Assembly (NCBI RefSeq): GCF_965213555.1
Contig: NZ_OZ243890.1
Location: 248,001-312,000, forward strand
DNA: 64,000 nt
Reading direction: 5' to 3'
Source of the DNA: Acuticoccus sp965213555
GTDB taxonomy: Bacteria > Pseudomonadota > Alphaproteobacteria > Rhizobiales > Amorphaceae
In this document: positions 19,863 to 28,159 of the stretch, piece by piece
Numbering within the stretch: position 1 is the first letter of the stretch
Layout of the letters: each line of letters begins with the position of its first letter
Made by a program: the position numbers and the translations under genes
The notes under the pieces: generated by a model
The model's database searches: none
What the model saw: the letters and a program-made list of their open reading frames with translations, nothing else
Told to the model about the DNA's origin: nothing

Positions 19863-20582
19863 ATGAGCCAGGACGTCAGCGGCTGGACCGTGTGGATCAC
19901 CGGCGCGGGAAGCGGCATCGGCGCCGCCATGGCACGACGCTTCGCCGGCGCCGGCGCCACGGTGGCGTTGACGGGCCGCACCGCCGACAAGCTCGAGGCC
20001 GTCGCCGCCGCGTCGGGTCCGAACGTCGAGGTCCACCCCTGCGACGTCACCGACCGCGACGGCCTCGCCGCGATCGCCCAAGCGCTCGTAGATCGTACCG
20101 GCCGCATCGACGTGCTGTGCAACAACGCCGGCCTCAACATCCCGCGACGCAACTGGGACGACATCGACTGGGCCGCCTGGGACAAGGTCCTCGACGTCAA
20201 CATCAAGGGCGTGATGAACGCCATCGCCGCGGTGCTGCCGACGATGCGGGCCCGCGGCGGCGGCGTCATCATCAACACCTCGTCCTGGGCCGGGCGCTTC
20301 CACTCCAACGTGTCCGGCGTCGCCTACGGTGCGTCGAAGTTCGCCGTCACCGACATCAGCGCCAGCCTCAACTCGCAGGAGGGCAAGAACGGCATCAGGT
20401 CGTGCGCGCTGTGCCCGGCCGAGGTCGCGACGGAGCTCCTCGCAGGCCGGCCCGGATGGGACCCGTCCCAGGCCGCCGACATCATCCAGCCGGAGGACCT
20501 CGCGGACGCCGCGCTGTTCGTCGCTACGATGAACCCGAAGGTCGCGGTCCACGAGCTCACCATCGCGCCCGTCCGCCGCTGA
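19863..20582 (+). CDS. Short-chain dehydrogenase/reductase
   Basis: A 239-residue classical SDR. The cofactor loop is TGAGSGIGAAMARRFAG (about residues 13-29), the structural motif is NNAG, and the catalytic Ser-Tyr-Lys are Ser in NTSSWAGRFHSN and Tyr/Lys in AYGASKFA. The substrate is unknown. AGGAGGG precedes ATG 19863. The VOC gene follows after 13 bp, so the two form an operon. The preceding 280-bp gap to the divergent oxidase gene shows no other gene. Confidence 0.88.
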   Translation: MSQDVSGWTVWITGAGSGIGAAMARRFAGAGATVALTGRTADKLEAVAAASGPNVEVHPCDVTDRDGLAAIAQALVDRTGRIDVLCNNAGLNIPRRNWDDIDWAAWDKVLDVNIKGVMNAIAAVLPTMRARGGGVIINTSSWAGRFHSNVSGVAYGASKFAVTDISASLNSQEGKNGIRSCALCPAEVATELLAGRPGWDPSQAADIIQPEDLADAALFVATMNPKVAVHELTIAPVRR

Positions 20583-20595
20583 CCGAGGAGCCCCG

Positions 20596-21459
20596 ATGCC
20601 GCATCCCGTGACGGGCGTCGACCACGCCCTCATCCTGGTCGAGGACCTAGACGCGAGCCGCGACACCTACGCCCGGCTCGGCTTCACCACGTCCCCGCGC
20701 GGCCTGCACAGCGCGCACATGGGGACGGCGAACCACACCATCATGCTCGAGGACGACTACTTCGAGCTCCTCGGCATCGTCGCGGACACCGAGCTGAACC
20801 GCCCGCGCCGTGAGCTCCTCGAGGGGGACGGCGAGGGGCTGCGCGGCGTCGCGTGCCGGGTGGACGACGCGGCGGCCGCCGCGCCCGAGCTCACCGCGCT
20901 CGGCATCGCCACGCAGGACCTGTCGGACTTCTCTCGCCCCGTGGAGCTGCCGGATGGCCCCGAGGGGGTCGCGGCGTTCACGACGCTGCAGTTCCACCCC
21001 GACGAGGCGCCGGTGGGCATGATGTTCATGTGTCAGCACCGCACGCGCGACACGGTGTGGGTGCCCGAGCTCCTCAGCCACGCCAACGGCGCGGTCGGCC
21101 TCGCCGGCATCGTCGCGACGTCGGACGACCCTGCTTCGATGGGCGAGCGTTATGCGCGCCTGTTCGCGGCGGGCGCGGTCACGCCCATCGACGGCGGGGT
21201 GCGGGTGGGGACGGGCGAGCGGTCCGCCCCGATCCTCGTCCTCGCGCCGGAGGCGCTGGCGTCGGCCTACCCGGCGCTCGACCTCACCGGCCTGCCGCGG
21301 ACGGCCTACGCCGCGCTGAAGGTGCGGGTGCGGGACGTGGCAACGGCGCACGCCCTCCTCGAGCGCGCCGGCGTCGCGGCGGCACGGACCCCGGACGGCG
21401 TCGCCGTCGCGCCCAAGGACGCGAGCGGCGTCATCCTGGAGTTCGTCGAGGCCGCCTGA
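20596..21459 (+). CDS. VOC-superfamily (glyoxalase-like) protein
   Basis: A 287-residue protein with the Glyoxalase_3-like arrangement. The first beta-alpha-beta module starts GVDHALILVEDLDASRDTYA (residues 6-25), and HTIMLEDDYFELLGI gives a His and acidic residues usable as metal ligands. A second module starts near residue 150. No enzymatic class can be assigned. It follows an SDR in an apparent two-gene operon and has a GGAG site before ATG 20596. It converges on the tctC gene. Confidence 0.8.
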   Translation: MPHPVTGVDHALILVEDLDASRDTYARLGFTTSPRGLHSAHMGTANHTIMLEDDYFELLGIVADTELNRPRRELLEGDGEGLRGVACRVDDAAAAAPELTALGIATQDLSDFSRPVELPDGPEGVAAFTTLQFHPDEAPVGMMFMCQHRTRDTVWVPELLSHANGAVGLAGIVATSDDPASMGERYARLFAAGAVTPIDGGVRVGTGERSAPILVLAPEALASAYPALDLTGLPRTAYAALKVRVRDVATAHALLERAGVAAARTPDGVAVAPKDASGVILEFVEAA

Positions 21460-21504
21460 CGCTCGTGGGTCCCCGGGACGAAGTGGGTCCCGCGGACGCA
21501 CGGC

Positions 21505-22467
21505 TCAGTCGATGAACTTCGCCTTGATCTCGCGGTACTGCGCGTTCTCCTTCTGGATGAAGTCGCAGAACGCGTCGCCGTCCATCCACACCGGAGCGAA
21601 GCCGAAGTTCTCGCCAAACGCCTTGAAGTCCTCGCTCTTGGCCGCCGCCTCGACGAGGGCGGAGGCCTGCTCGCGAACCTCCTGGGGCGTGTCCTTGGGC
21701 ACGAACAGGCCACGGATGATCCCGATCTCCACCGGCGCGTTGTACTCGGCCGCCGTCTTGGTCGCGCGGACCGGCTCGTAGTTGATGTTCTCGAGGCTGC
21801 CGCCGGCGGTGAGCACCTTCACGTCGCCTGCCTGCACGGCGTCGAGGAGCACCGGCGCGTGGATCACCCCGATGTCCACCTGGTTGCCGAGGATCGCCTT
21901 CATGAGCGGCCCGCCACCATCGAAGGGGATGATGCGCGCGTCGAGCTCGTTCATGCCGACCAGCGCCCTCGCCAGCACGTAGTGCGAGGAGATGAACGAC
22001 CCGACGCCGACGGTGAGCTCGCCCGGGCGCTCCTTGGCGCGCTCGACGAAGTCGGCGAAGTCGTCCATCCCCTGGTCCTTGTGCGCCAGCACCCAGGTCG
22101 GCGTGTCGTAGAAGCCGCCGAGGCAGGCGAAGTCCTCCAGCGCGTACGGCACGTTGCGGAAGATCACCGGCACGTTGAGGTCCGACGAGCCGGTGAGGAG
22201 CATCGTGTGCCCGTCGGGCTCCGCGTCCTTGACGTGGACGTGCCCGGCGTTGCCCGTGCCCGCGGTGAGGTTGTCGACGACGACGGCGCGCCCCGCCTCC
22301 TTCTCCATCGCCGCCGCGATGGCCCGGGCAATGGTGTCGGTGCCGCCACCCGCGCGCCAGGGGACGACCATGCGTATGGTGTCCGACGGGTACTCCTGCG
22401 CCGCAGCGGGCACGACGGCCGCAGCGGCGAGCGCGCCTGCGGCGAGGGTGATGAGCTTCAGCTTCAT
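21505..22467 (-). CDS. tctC: Tripartite tricarboxylate transporter binding protein (TctC type)
   Basis: A 320-residue Bug/TctC periplasmic receptor with a signal peptide (cleaved after AAAQ near residue 23). RMVVPWRAGGGTDTIARAIA, VVVDNLTAGTGNAGHVHVKD and DIGVIHAPVLLDAVQAGDVK are the family blocks that bind a carboxylate-type ligand by backbone contacts. It follows tctA with an ATGA overlap and is the last gene of the sulfatase-tctB-tctA-tctC unit. The ligand is unknown. Confidence 0.92.
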   Translation of the reverse strand: MKLKLITLAAGALAAAAVVPAAAQEYPSDTIRMVVPWRAGGGTDTIARAIAAAMEKEAGRAVVVDNLTAGTGNAGHVHVKDAEPDGHTMLLTGSSDLNVPVIFRNVPYALEDFACLGGFYDTPTWVLAHKDQGMDDFADFVERAKERPGELTVGVGSFISSHYVLARALVGMNELDARIIPFDGGGPLMKAILGNQVDIGVIHAPVLLDAVQAGDVKVLTAGGSLENINYEPVRATKTAAEYNAPVEIGIIRGLFVPKDTPQEVREQASALVEAAAKSEDFKAFGENFGFAPVWMDGDAFCDFIQKENAQYREIKAKFID

Positions 22468-23996
22468 GTCGTCTCCTCCCTTTGTTGTTGGATCGTGGGG
22501 GCCGACGCGCCGGTGGCGCGGCGCCCGAGCGCCCGGATGACCTCGTTCCCGAGCAGCAACGCGATGACGATGCACAGCACCATGCGCGGCCAGGTGTCGA
22601 GGAACACGGCCCAGTCGCCGTTGGAGTAGGCGAGTCCGAGGCGCACGTTGTACTCGATGATCGGCCCAAGCACCGCGCCGAGCACGATGGTCACGACCGA
22701 GAAGCCACGCTTCTCCAGGAAGTAGCCCGCGACGCCGCAGCCGATGGCGACGAAGATCGGGAAGGTGTCGTTCTCGGCGGCGAACGCGCCGATGGTCGCG
22801 AACACCACGATGAACGGGAACAGCAGCGAGCGGTCGCGGCGCAGCACCAAGATGAACATGCGGCTTGCGTTCCATCCCACGACGAACATCATGATGTTGG
22901 CGACGAAGATCGCCGCGAGGATGCCGTAGACGAGGTCGGCGGAGGTCTGCATGAGCATCACGCCGGGCTGGAGGCCGTGCAGCACCATGGCGCCTAGCAT
23001 GATGGCGGTGGAGGCGTCGCCGGGGATGCCGAGGGTCAGCATCGGGATCATCGTGCCGCCGGTGGTGGCGTTGTTGGAGCTCTCCGGCGCGAGGATGCCC
23101 TCGGGCACACCGGTGCCGAACGCCTCCGGCGGCGGGTCCTTCGAGCCGTTCTTGACGGTGGCGTAGGCGAGCCAGGTGGACCCGTCCGCCCCGACGCCCG
23201 GGAGCGCGCCGACGACGACGCCGTAGGCAGTGCCGATGGTCCACGCCCGCCAGCGGCGTAGGAAGTCCACGAACCGGGGCAGCCGCGTGGAGAGCTTGTC
23301 GGAGGCCATCTGCGACGGCCGGCCGATGAGCTCGAGGTCGTTCAGCACCACGGTGATGCCGAAGAAGCCGACGAGGACCGCAGCGAATGAGAACCCGGAC
23401 GCCAGCATCGGGTGGCCGAAGCTGTAGCGCTCCACCCCGTCCTGCGTCTCGTAGCCGACGCTCGCGATGAGGAGGCCGAGGAGGACGCCGATCAGCCCCT
23501 TCACCATCGAGCCACGGACGAAGGCCGACACCATGACGAGGCCGGCGATGGCGATGAGCGCGATGTCGGCGGGCTCGGAGTGGAGCGCGAGAGAGGCGAT
23601 GAACGGCACGAAGCTCACCGCCGCGAGCCAGCCGACGAGCCCGCCCGCGGTGGACGCCATGACCGCGTAGCCGATCGCCTCCCCCGCCCGTCCCTGCTCG
23701 GCCATCGGGAAGCCGTCGAGCGCGGTGCAGGCAGCGGCCGGCGTGCCGGGCGTGCGCAGGAGGATCGAGGCGTAGGAGCCGCCGAGCTTGGTGCCGACGT
23801 AGATGCCTACCATGAGCTGGAAGGCGGCGAGCGTCTCCATGTTGTAGGTGATCGGGAGCAGCACGATGATCGCCATCGGCGAGGAGAGCCCCGGCAACGC
23901 GCCCACCATGATGCCGAGCGTGGTGCCGATCAGGATGGTCGCGAGCGGCCACGGCGCCGCGAGGTCGCCAAAAGCGCCGGCGAGGCCTTCGACCAT
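22464..23996 (-). CDS. tctA: Tripartite tricarboxylate transporter large permease (TctA type)
   Basis: A 510-residue polytopic membrane protein with about 12 helices. GTTLGIMVGALPGLSSPMA near the start and VVVGALPGVGADGSTWLAYA in the middle are the two TctA glycine/proline signatures; STAIMLGAMVLHGLQPGVML is also diagnostic. It is the pore of a secondary TTT importer with TctB and TctC. The ATG 23994-23996 shares a base with the tctB stop (TGATG). Confidence 0.94.
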   Translation of the reverse strand: MVEGLAGAFGDLAAPWPLATILIGTTLGIMVGALPGLSSPMAIIVLLPITYNMETLAAFQLMVGIYVGTKLGGSYASILLRTPGTPAAACTALDGFPMAEQGRAGEAIGYAVMASTAGGLVGWLAAVSFVPFIASLALHSEPADIALIAIAGLVMVSAFVRGSMVKGLIGVLLGLLIASVGYETQDGVERYSFGHPMLASGFSFAAVLVGFFGITVVLNDLELIGRPSQMASDKLSTRLPRFVDFLRRWRAWTIGTAYGVVVGALPGVGADGSTWLAYATVKNGSKDPPPEAFGTGVPEGILAPESSNNATTGGTMIPMLTLGIPGDASTAIMLGAMVLHGLQPGVMLMQTSADLVYGILAAIFVANIMMFVVGWNASRMFILVLRRDRSLLFPFIVVFATIGAFAAENDTFPIFVAIGCGVAGYFLEKRGFSVVTIVLGAVLGPIIEYNVRLGLAYSNGDWAVFLDTWPRMVLCIVIALLLGNEVIRALGRRATGASAPTIQQQREETT

Positions 23997-24574
23997 CAGC
24001 GCGCCCCCGTCGCGCGCCAGAGATCGTTGAGCGCCGGCGTCACGGGGTCGAAGGTCCGCCCCTCCATCGGCAGCTTGAGGACGCCGACGAACAGGACCCA
24101 AAGGAGCGCCGCGCCGACGAGCGCGATGGCAAGGTTCGAGGCGGGGCCGCGTCGCCCGAGGATGGTCAGCATGGCGAACAGGAGGACCGGCGTCGTGATC
24201 GCGAAGCCGAACGGCGCGATGGACGCGGCGTAGGCGACGAGGGCGACGAGGGTCGCAACGCGGCGAGCGTCGGCGACCGGTTGGCGACGCACGGGGGCGC
24301 GCTCGGTGAGGCGGGCCGGCGGCTCCCTGTGCCGCGACAGGGCGAGGAGGTCGCGGACGGTGGACAGCGCGTAGAGCGCGACCAGGCCCAGCAGGAGCCC
24401 CGAGTAGAGGAAGGGCAGCGTGCGCCAGGTGATCCCGCCGGGACCGGGATAGACCTCGGCGCCGGTGGGGTTGATGAAGAGGAAGCCGCCGACGCCCACG
24501 AGGGCGAGGACGCCGGCGAGCAGCAGGTCCTTGAACCGCTCGACGCGCTGCGCGTGGACGGCATCGGCGTCCAT
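23996..24574 (-). CDS. tctB: Tripartite tricarboxylate transporter small permease (TctB type)
   Basis: A 192-residue membrane protein with four predicted helices (about residues 18-35, 55-72, 106-125 and 150-165). Low sequence conservation is normal for TctB; the call rests on topology, size and the invariable position before tctA. It starts 21 bp after the sulfatase stop, so it is likely cotranscribed with it. The N-terminal 15 residues are hydrophilic. Confidence 0.88.
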   Translation of the reverse strand: MDADAVHAQRVERFKDLLLAGVLALVGVGGFLFINPTGAEVYPGPGGITWRTLPFLYSGLLLGLVALYALSTVRDLLALSRHREPPARLTERAPVRRQPVADARRVATLVALVAYAASIAPFGFAITTPVLLFAMLTILGRRGPASNLAIALVGAALLWVLFVGVLKLPMEGRTFDPVTPALNDLWRATGAR

Positions 24575-24595
24575 CTCAGGGTGCCCCTTCGGCGT

Positions 24596-26065
24596 TCACC
24601 GCGCAAACTCGGGCGTCTGGCCGGGCGCCGGCGAGTAGCCGAAGTCGCCGCGCGACAGCACCGCGTCGCGTCCGCCGTGCGCGTCGATCGTCGCCTGCTG
24701 GTCGGACTTCGCGCGCCGGTCCACCGCCTCCGGATCGCAGATGGCGTTGAGGGCGGCGGTGAGCTCGGCCACCGTGTCCGCGTAGGCGGGGTCGGCGGCG
24801 AGGTCGGTGCGCTCCTCGGGATCGGCCTCGAGGTCGTAGAGCTCGGGCGCCATGCCGACGTAGTGCGTGAGCTTGTAGCGACCGCGGCGGATCATGAACG
24901 CGCCCGTCGGCGAGGCGACCGCGTGGTACTCGGAGAACACCGCGCGATCCGCGTCCGCGCCTTCCGCGATGGCGTAGAGCGAGCGGCCGGGCAAGTTGGC
25001 GTCCTCGGGCGCGGGCGTCGCCCCGACCGACTCCAGGATCGTCGGGGCGGCGTCGACCAGGCTCACCGGGGTCGCCACCCGCCGACCGGCGGCGATGCCT
25101 GGCCCCGCCATGATGAGGGGCACCGCGACGGACTCCTCGAACAGGGTCGACTTGCCCCAGAACCCGCGCTTGCCGAGGGACTCGCCGTGGTCGCTGGTGT
25201 AGACGACGCGGGTATCGGCGGCGAGGCCGGACGCCTCGAGCGCGGCGAGCACGCGGCCGATGTTGTCGTCGAGGAACGAGACGAGCCCCATGTAGGCGGC
25301 GACGGCGCGGCGCACCTTCGCCTCGTCGAAGTGGCTGTCGTAGTCCATCCCGCGCGCCATCGCGACGTGGTAGGGGTGGGTCGGCCGCTCCGCCGCGTCG
25401 TAGAACGCTGGCCAGGGGATGTCGGCTTCGGGGTAGAGGTCGTAGAATGCCTCCGGTGCGATCAGCGGGAAGTGCGGCGCGACGAACGAGACGAACAGCA
25501 CCCAGGGCTTGCCGTCCCGCCGCTGCGCGACCTCGCCGAGCCAGCGCTCGGCCTCGCCGACGATGGTGCGGTCGTAGTTCGTGTAGGTCGACTCGCCCCG
25601 TCCGGCGTCCCTGGCAAAGTTCGCCGCACCCTTCCTCACCGGCATGTCCTCGCGCACGAGGCCGATGAGGTCGCCGAGCCCGTCGACCACGTGGAGGGGG
25701 ACGATCTCCTCCTCAAAGCCGGTCGGCGCCTCGGTGTCGCGGTAGTGCAGCTTGCCCACGGACACGCAGCTGTGCCCCTGGTCGAGCAGGCGATGGCCCC
25801 AGCCCGGCACGCGCCCATCGTAGGGGTCGGCGTTGTCCCAGTAGCCGCAGTCGTGGACGTAGCGGCCGGTGGCGAAGCTCGCCCGCGCCGGCACGCAGAT
25901 CGGGCAGTTCGTGTAGGCGTTGTCGAAGATCGTTCCGCGCGCCGCGAGGGCGTCGAGGTTCGGCGTCCTCACCGCCTCGTGCCCGGCGCAGCCCATGAAG
26001 CGGGCGTTGTGCTCGTCCGACATGATGAAGAGAAGGTTCTTGGGCTCCAACGGCGCGTTCCCCAT
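24596..26065 (-). CDS. Sulfatase-family hydrolase
   Basis: A 489-residue type-I sulfatase. LLFIMSDEHN carries the metal-binding Asp. The FGly signature CVPARASFATGRY has the Cys at residue 57 that would be oxidised to formylglycine by a maturase encoded elsewhere. VYTSDHGESLGKRGFW gives the second Asp-His metal pair, and KSTLFEESVAVPLIM follows. It lacks a signal peptide, so it is likely cytosolic, consistent with uptake by the adjacent TTT transporter first. ATG 26063-26065 is chosen by the family N-terminus. The LysR gene is divergent. Arylsulfatase, choline sulfatase or phosphonate hydrolase are possible. Confidence 0.88.
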   Translation of the reverse strand: MGNAPLEPKNLLFIMSDEHNARFMGCAGHEAVRTPNLDALAARGTIFDNAYTNCPICVPARASFATGRYVHDCGYWDNADPYDGRVPGWGHRLLDQGHSCVSVGKLHYRDTEAPTGFEEEIVPLHVVDGLGDLIGLVREDMPVRKGAANFARDAGRGESTYTNYDRTIVGEAERWLGEVAQRRDGKPWVLFVSFVAPHFPLIAPEAFYDLYPEADIPWPAFYDAAERPTHPYHVAMARGMDYDSHFDEAKVRRAVAAYMGLVSFLDDNIGRVLAALEASGLAADTRVVYTSDHGESLGKRGFWGKSTLFEESVAVPLIMAGPGIAAGRRVATPVSLVDAAPTILESVGATPAPEDANLPGRSLYAIAEGADADRAVFSEYHAVASPTGAFMIRRGRYKLTHYVGMAPELYDLEADPEERTDLAADPAYADTVAELTAALNAICDPEAVDRRAKSDQQATIDAHGGRDAVLSRGDFGYSPAPGQTPEFAR

Positions 26066-26079
26066 GGTCGTTTTCGCGT

Positions 26080-26129
26080 CAGCATAGCCATGCGGGGCTT
26101 CGCGAAAATCATATAATTTGGCTATGCTG
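26080..26129. promoter_or_regulatory. 11-bp inverted repeat in the sulfatase/LysR divergent promoter
   Basis: CAGCATAGCCA at 26080-26090 and its perfect complement TGGCTATGCTG at 26119-26129 flank a 28-bp spacer. The two arms lie symmetrically near the expected transcription starts of the two divergent genes. This is a plausible binding site for the adjacent LysR-type regulator controlling both directions; binding is inferred. Confidence 0.6.
26112..26117 (+). promoter_or_regulatory. -10 element of the lysR promoter
   Basis: An exact TATAAT hexamer inside an AT-rich patch in otherwise very GC-rich DNA. It would place the lysR transcript start near 26124, about 33 nt before ATG 26157. On the opposite strand TATGAT overlaps it (26114 to 26109), suiting the sulfatase direction. 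No clear -35 is seen on either strand, which fits activator-dependent promoters. Confidence 0.5.
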
Positions 26130-26156
26130 GCCATCGAACCATTGGATGGCGGGCGC

Positions 26157-27104
26157 ATGCCCATCGGGCTGCAGCGGTTGAAGTACTTCCACGAGGTGGC
26201 TGCGCAGGGCTCGATCTCGGCCGCGGCGCGGGCGCTCGGCATCGCCCAGCCTGCGCTCAGCTACCAGATGCAGGCCATCGAGCGGGAGCTCGGCACGGCG
26301 GTGTTCGAGCGCTCCAACCGCGGCGTCGCGCTCACGGCGGCGGGCGCCCTGCTCTACCGCCGTGCGGACCGCCTCATCGAGGAGCTCGACGACATCGAGC
26401 GCGAGGTGCGCAGCAACGCCCACGTCGCCCATGGCACGGTGCGGCTCGCCCTCGCCGTCACCATGGCGCGCATGATGGTGCCGGAGATCCTGGCGATCGC
26501 CGGCGCGCGCTTGCCCCAGGTGGACGTCAAGATCGCCGACGTCGCGAGCGTCCCGGCGGTGGCGATGATGCAGTCCGGCCAGGCCGACCTCGCGCTCGCC
26601 CCGAACGCCGCGGAGATGGAGGACTGCCTAATCGAGCCGCTCTACCGCGAGCGGCTCTGCCTCATCGCAGCGCGCGGCGAAGGCGACGGCGACGACGGGC
26701 GACCCATTGCGCTCCGCGACATCGGCGAGCGTCCCCTCGTCCTGTCCGCGCGGCAGTTCGACCTGAGGCGCCGCGTCGAGGAGGCCGCCATCGAGGCCGG
26801 CGCGCGGCTCAACGTGCGCTACGAGCAGGACAGCCAGGAGACGATCCGCTCCATCGTAACCGCAGGGCTCGCCGCGACGATTTCCCAGGCGGCGCAGTTC
26901 CACCCGGTGACGGAGCGCCCCCGCCTGTCGATCCGGCCCATCGTGGAGCCCGAGATCGCGCGCACGCACTCCATCGTCCGCCGTGACGCGCGCCGACCAA
27001 CGTCGGCCACGCTCGCCATCGCCGGCGTGGTGCGCGAGGCGACGGCGAACCTTGTTGCCGGCGGCGTCTTCCCCGGCCGCCTCCTCGGCGGACCGTCGCG
27101 CTAG
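26157..27104 (+). CDS. LysR-family transcriptional regulator
   Basis: A 315-residue LTTR. The winged HTH is LKYFHEVAAQGSISAAARAL followed by IAQPALSYQMQAIERELG (about residues 7-44), and the effector domain begins near residue 90. ATG 26157 is preferred because MPIGLQRLKYF matches the family N-terminus and the -10 element and inverted-repeat arm lie upstream; ATG 26124 and TTG 26118 would sit within the repeat. It is divergent from the sulfatase-tctBAC unit, its probable target. Its stop (CTAG) is shared with the convergent SDR. Confidence 0.9.
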   Translation: MPIGLQRLKYFHEVAAQGSISAAARALGIAQPALSYQMQAIERELGTAVFERSNRGVALTAAGALLYRRADRLIEELDDIEREVRSNAHVAHGTVRLALAVTMARMMVPEILAIAGARLPQVDVKIADVASVPAVAMMQSGQADLALAPNAAEMEDCLIEPLYRERLCLIAARGEGDGDDGRPIALRDIGERPLVLSARQFDLRRRVEEAAIEAGARLNVRYEQDSQETIRSIVTAGLAATISQAAQFHPVTERPRLSIRPIVEPEIARTHSIVRRDARRPTSATLAIAGVVREATANLVAGGVFPGRLLGGPSR

Positions 27105-27913
27105 CCGGCGGCGACCATGCCGCCGTCGAGGGCGATCGTCTCGCCCACCACGTAGGCACCCGCGCGCGAGGCGAGGAAGATCGCGAGGCCCGCCACGTCC
27201 TGCGGCGTGCCGACCCGCCCGCTCGGGTTGCTGCGGCCGACCTCGTCCCAGTCGACGCCCTCGGTCCTACCGCCGAAGCCGACGCCGGTGGACAGCATCC
27301 ACGTCGGGAAGGGGCCCGGCGCGATGGCGTTCACCGTGATGTGGTCGCCGGCAAGGTGCGCGGCGAGCACGCGCGTCATGTGGTGCACCGCCGCCTTCGA
27401 CGGCGAGTAGGAGAAGTTGTTGAAGCGCGGCGTGCGCAGCCCGTCGATCGAGCCGATGGTGATGACGCGGGCCGGGTCCTCGGCGGTCCCCGCGGCGCGC
27501 AGCAGCGGCAACAGCTTCTGGGTCAGGAAGAACGGCCCCTTGACGTTGGTGTCCATCACCTTGTCCCAGCCGGCCTCGGGGAACTCCTCGAGCGGCGCGC
27601 CCCAGGCGGCGCCGGCGTTGTTGACGAGGATGTGCAGCGCGTCGCAGCGCTCGCCGACGGCGGCCGAGAGCGCCTCGATGCCGGCCATCTGCGACAGGTC
27701 CGCCGGCAGCGCGGTGCAGCGGCCGTCGTACGCCTCGGACAGGCGTTCGGCGGTCGCGCGGCAGGCGTCCGCCTTGCGCGCTGAGATCATCACGGTGGCG
27801 CCGTTCTGCAGGAAGCCCGTGGCGATCATCTCGCCGATCCCGCGCGAGCCGCCGGTGACGAGGGCGACCTTTCCCTCGATGGAGAACAGGCGGTCGAGGC
27901 TGAGGTCGTCCAT
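27101..27913 (-). CDS. Short-chain dehydrogenase/reductase (RhlG-like)
   Basis: A 270-residue SDR. VALVTGGSRGIGEMIATGF (about residues 16-34) binds the nucleotide, NNAGAAWG is the structural motif, and the catalytic set is Ser in TIGSIDGLRT and Tyr/Lys in SYSPSKAAVHHM. The extended substrate region PGPFPTWMLSTG and the C-terminal TIALDGGMVAAG resemble RhlG-type or beta-ketoacyl reductases. Its stop overlaps the lysR stop by 4 bp, tail to tail. It is transcribed alone, away from the acyl-CoA ligase operon. Confidence 0.88.
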   Translation of the reverse strand: MDDLSLDRLFSIEGKVALVTGGSRGIGEMIATGFLQNGATVMISARKADACRATAERLSEAYDGRCTALPADLSQMAGIEALSAAVGERCDALHILVNNAGAAWGAPLEEFPEAGWDKVMDTNVKGPFFLTQKLLPLLRAAGTAEDPARVITIGSIDGLRTPRFNNFSYSPSKAAVHHMTRVLAAHLAGDHITVNAIAPGPFPTWMLSTGVGFGGRTEGVDWDEVGRSNPSGRVGTPQDVAGLAIFLASRAGAYVVGETIALDGGMVAAG

Positions 27914-28004
27914 GGCATGGCTCCCCGGTGGTGGCGCGGGAGGACTATGTCATGGGGTGCCGGGCGCTGTCAGCCGCGCACCCGCGAAGGTGGTGCACCG
28001 GTTG

Positions 28005-28033
28005 TTGACGCCCCGCCGGGCCGCTCGTACCGT
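28005..28033 (+). promoter_or_regulatory. Sigma70-type promoter for the acyl-CoA ligase operon
   Basis: TTGACG at 28005-28010, a 17-bp spacer, and TACCGT at 28028-28033. It is oriented toward the ligase gene, with an expected transcript start near 28040 and a leader of about 120 nt. The -10 is a weak match, as is common in high-GC alphaproteobacteria. Confidence 0.4.
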
Positions 28034-28159
28034 CACGGGCACGGCCTGCAACAGGAGCCGGAACGACGGCCGGCACGGCCGCGACAGGAAACGCCCGTTG
28101 ACCTGCAACTTCGATCCACGGCGCGGGTGCGTCGTCGGCCGGACCGGCGGGGCGCATGC

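Noticed and set aside
21460..21504. Short GGGAC/GTCCC stem between the VOC gene and tctC
   Set aside because: It has only a 5-bp stem with several alternative pairings and no U-tract, so it is too weak to call a terminator.
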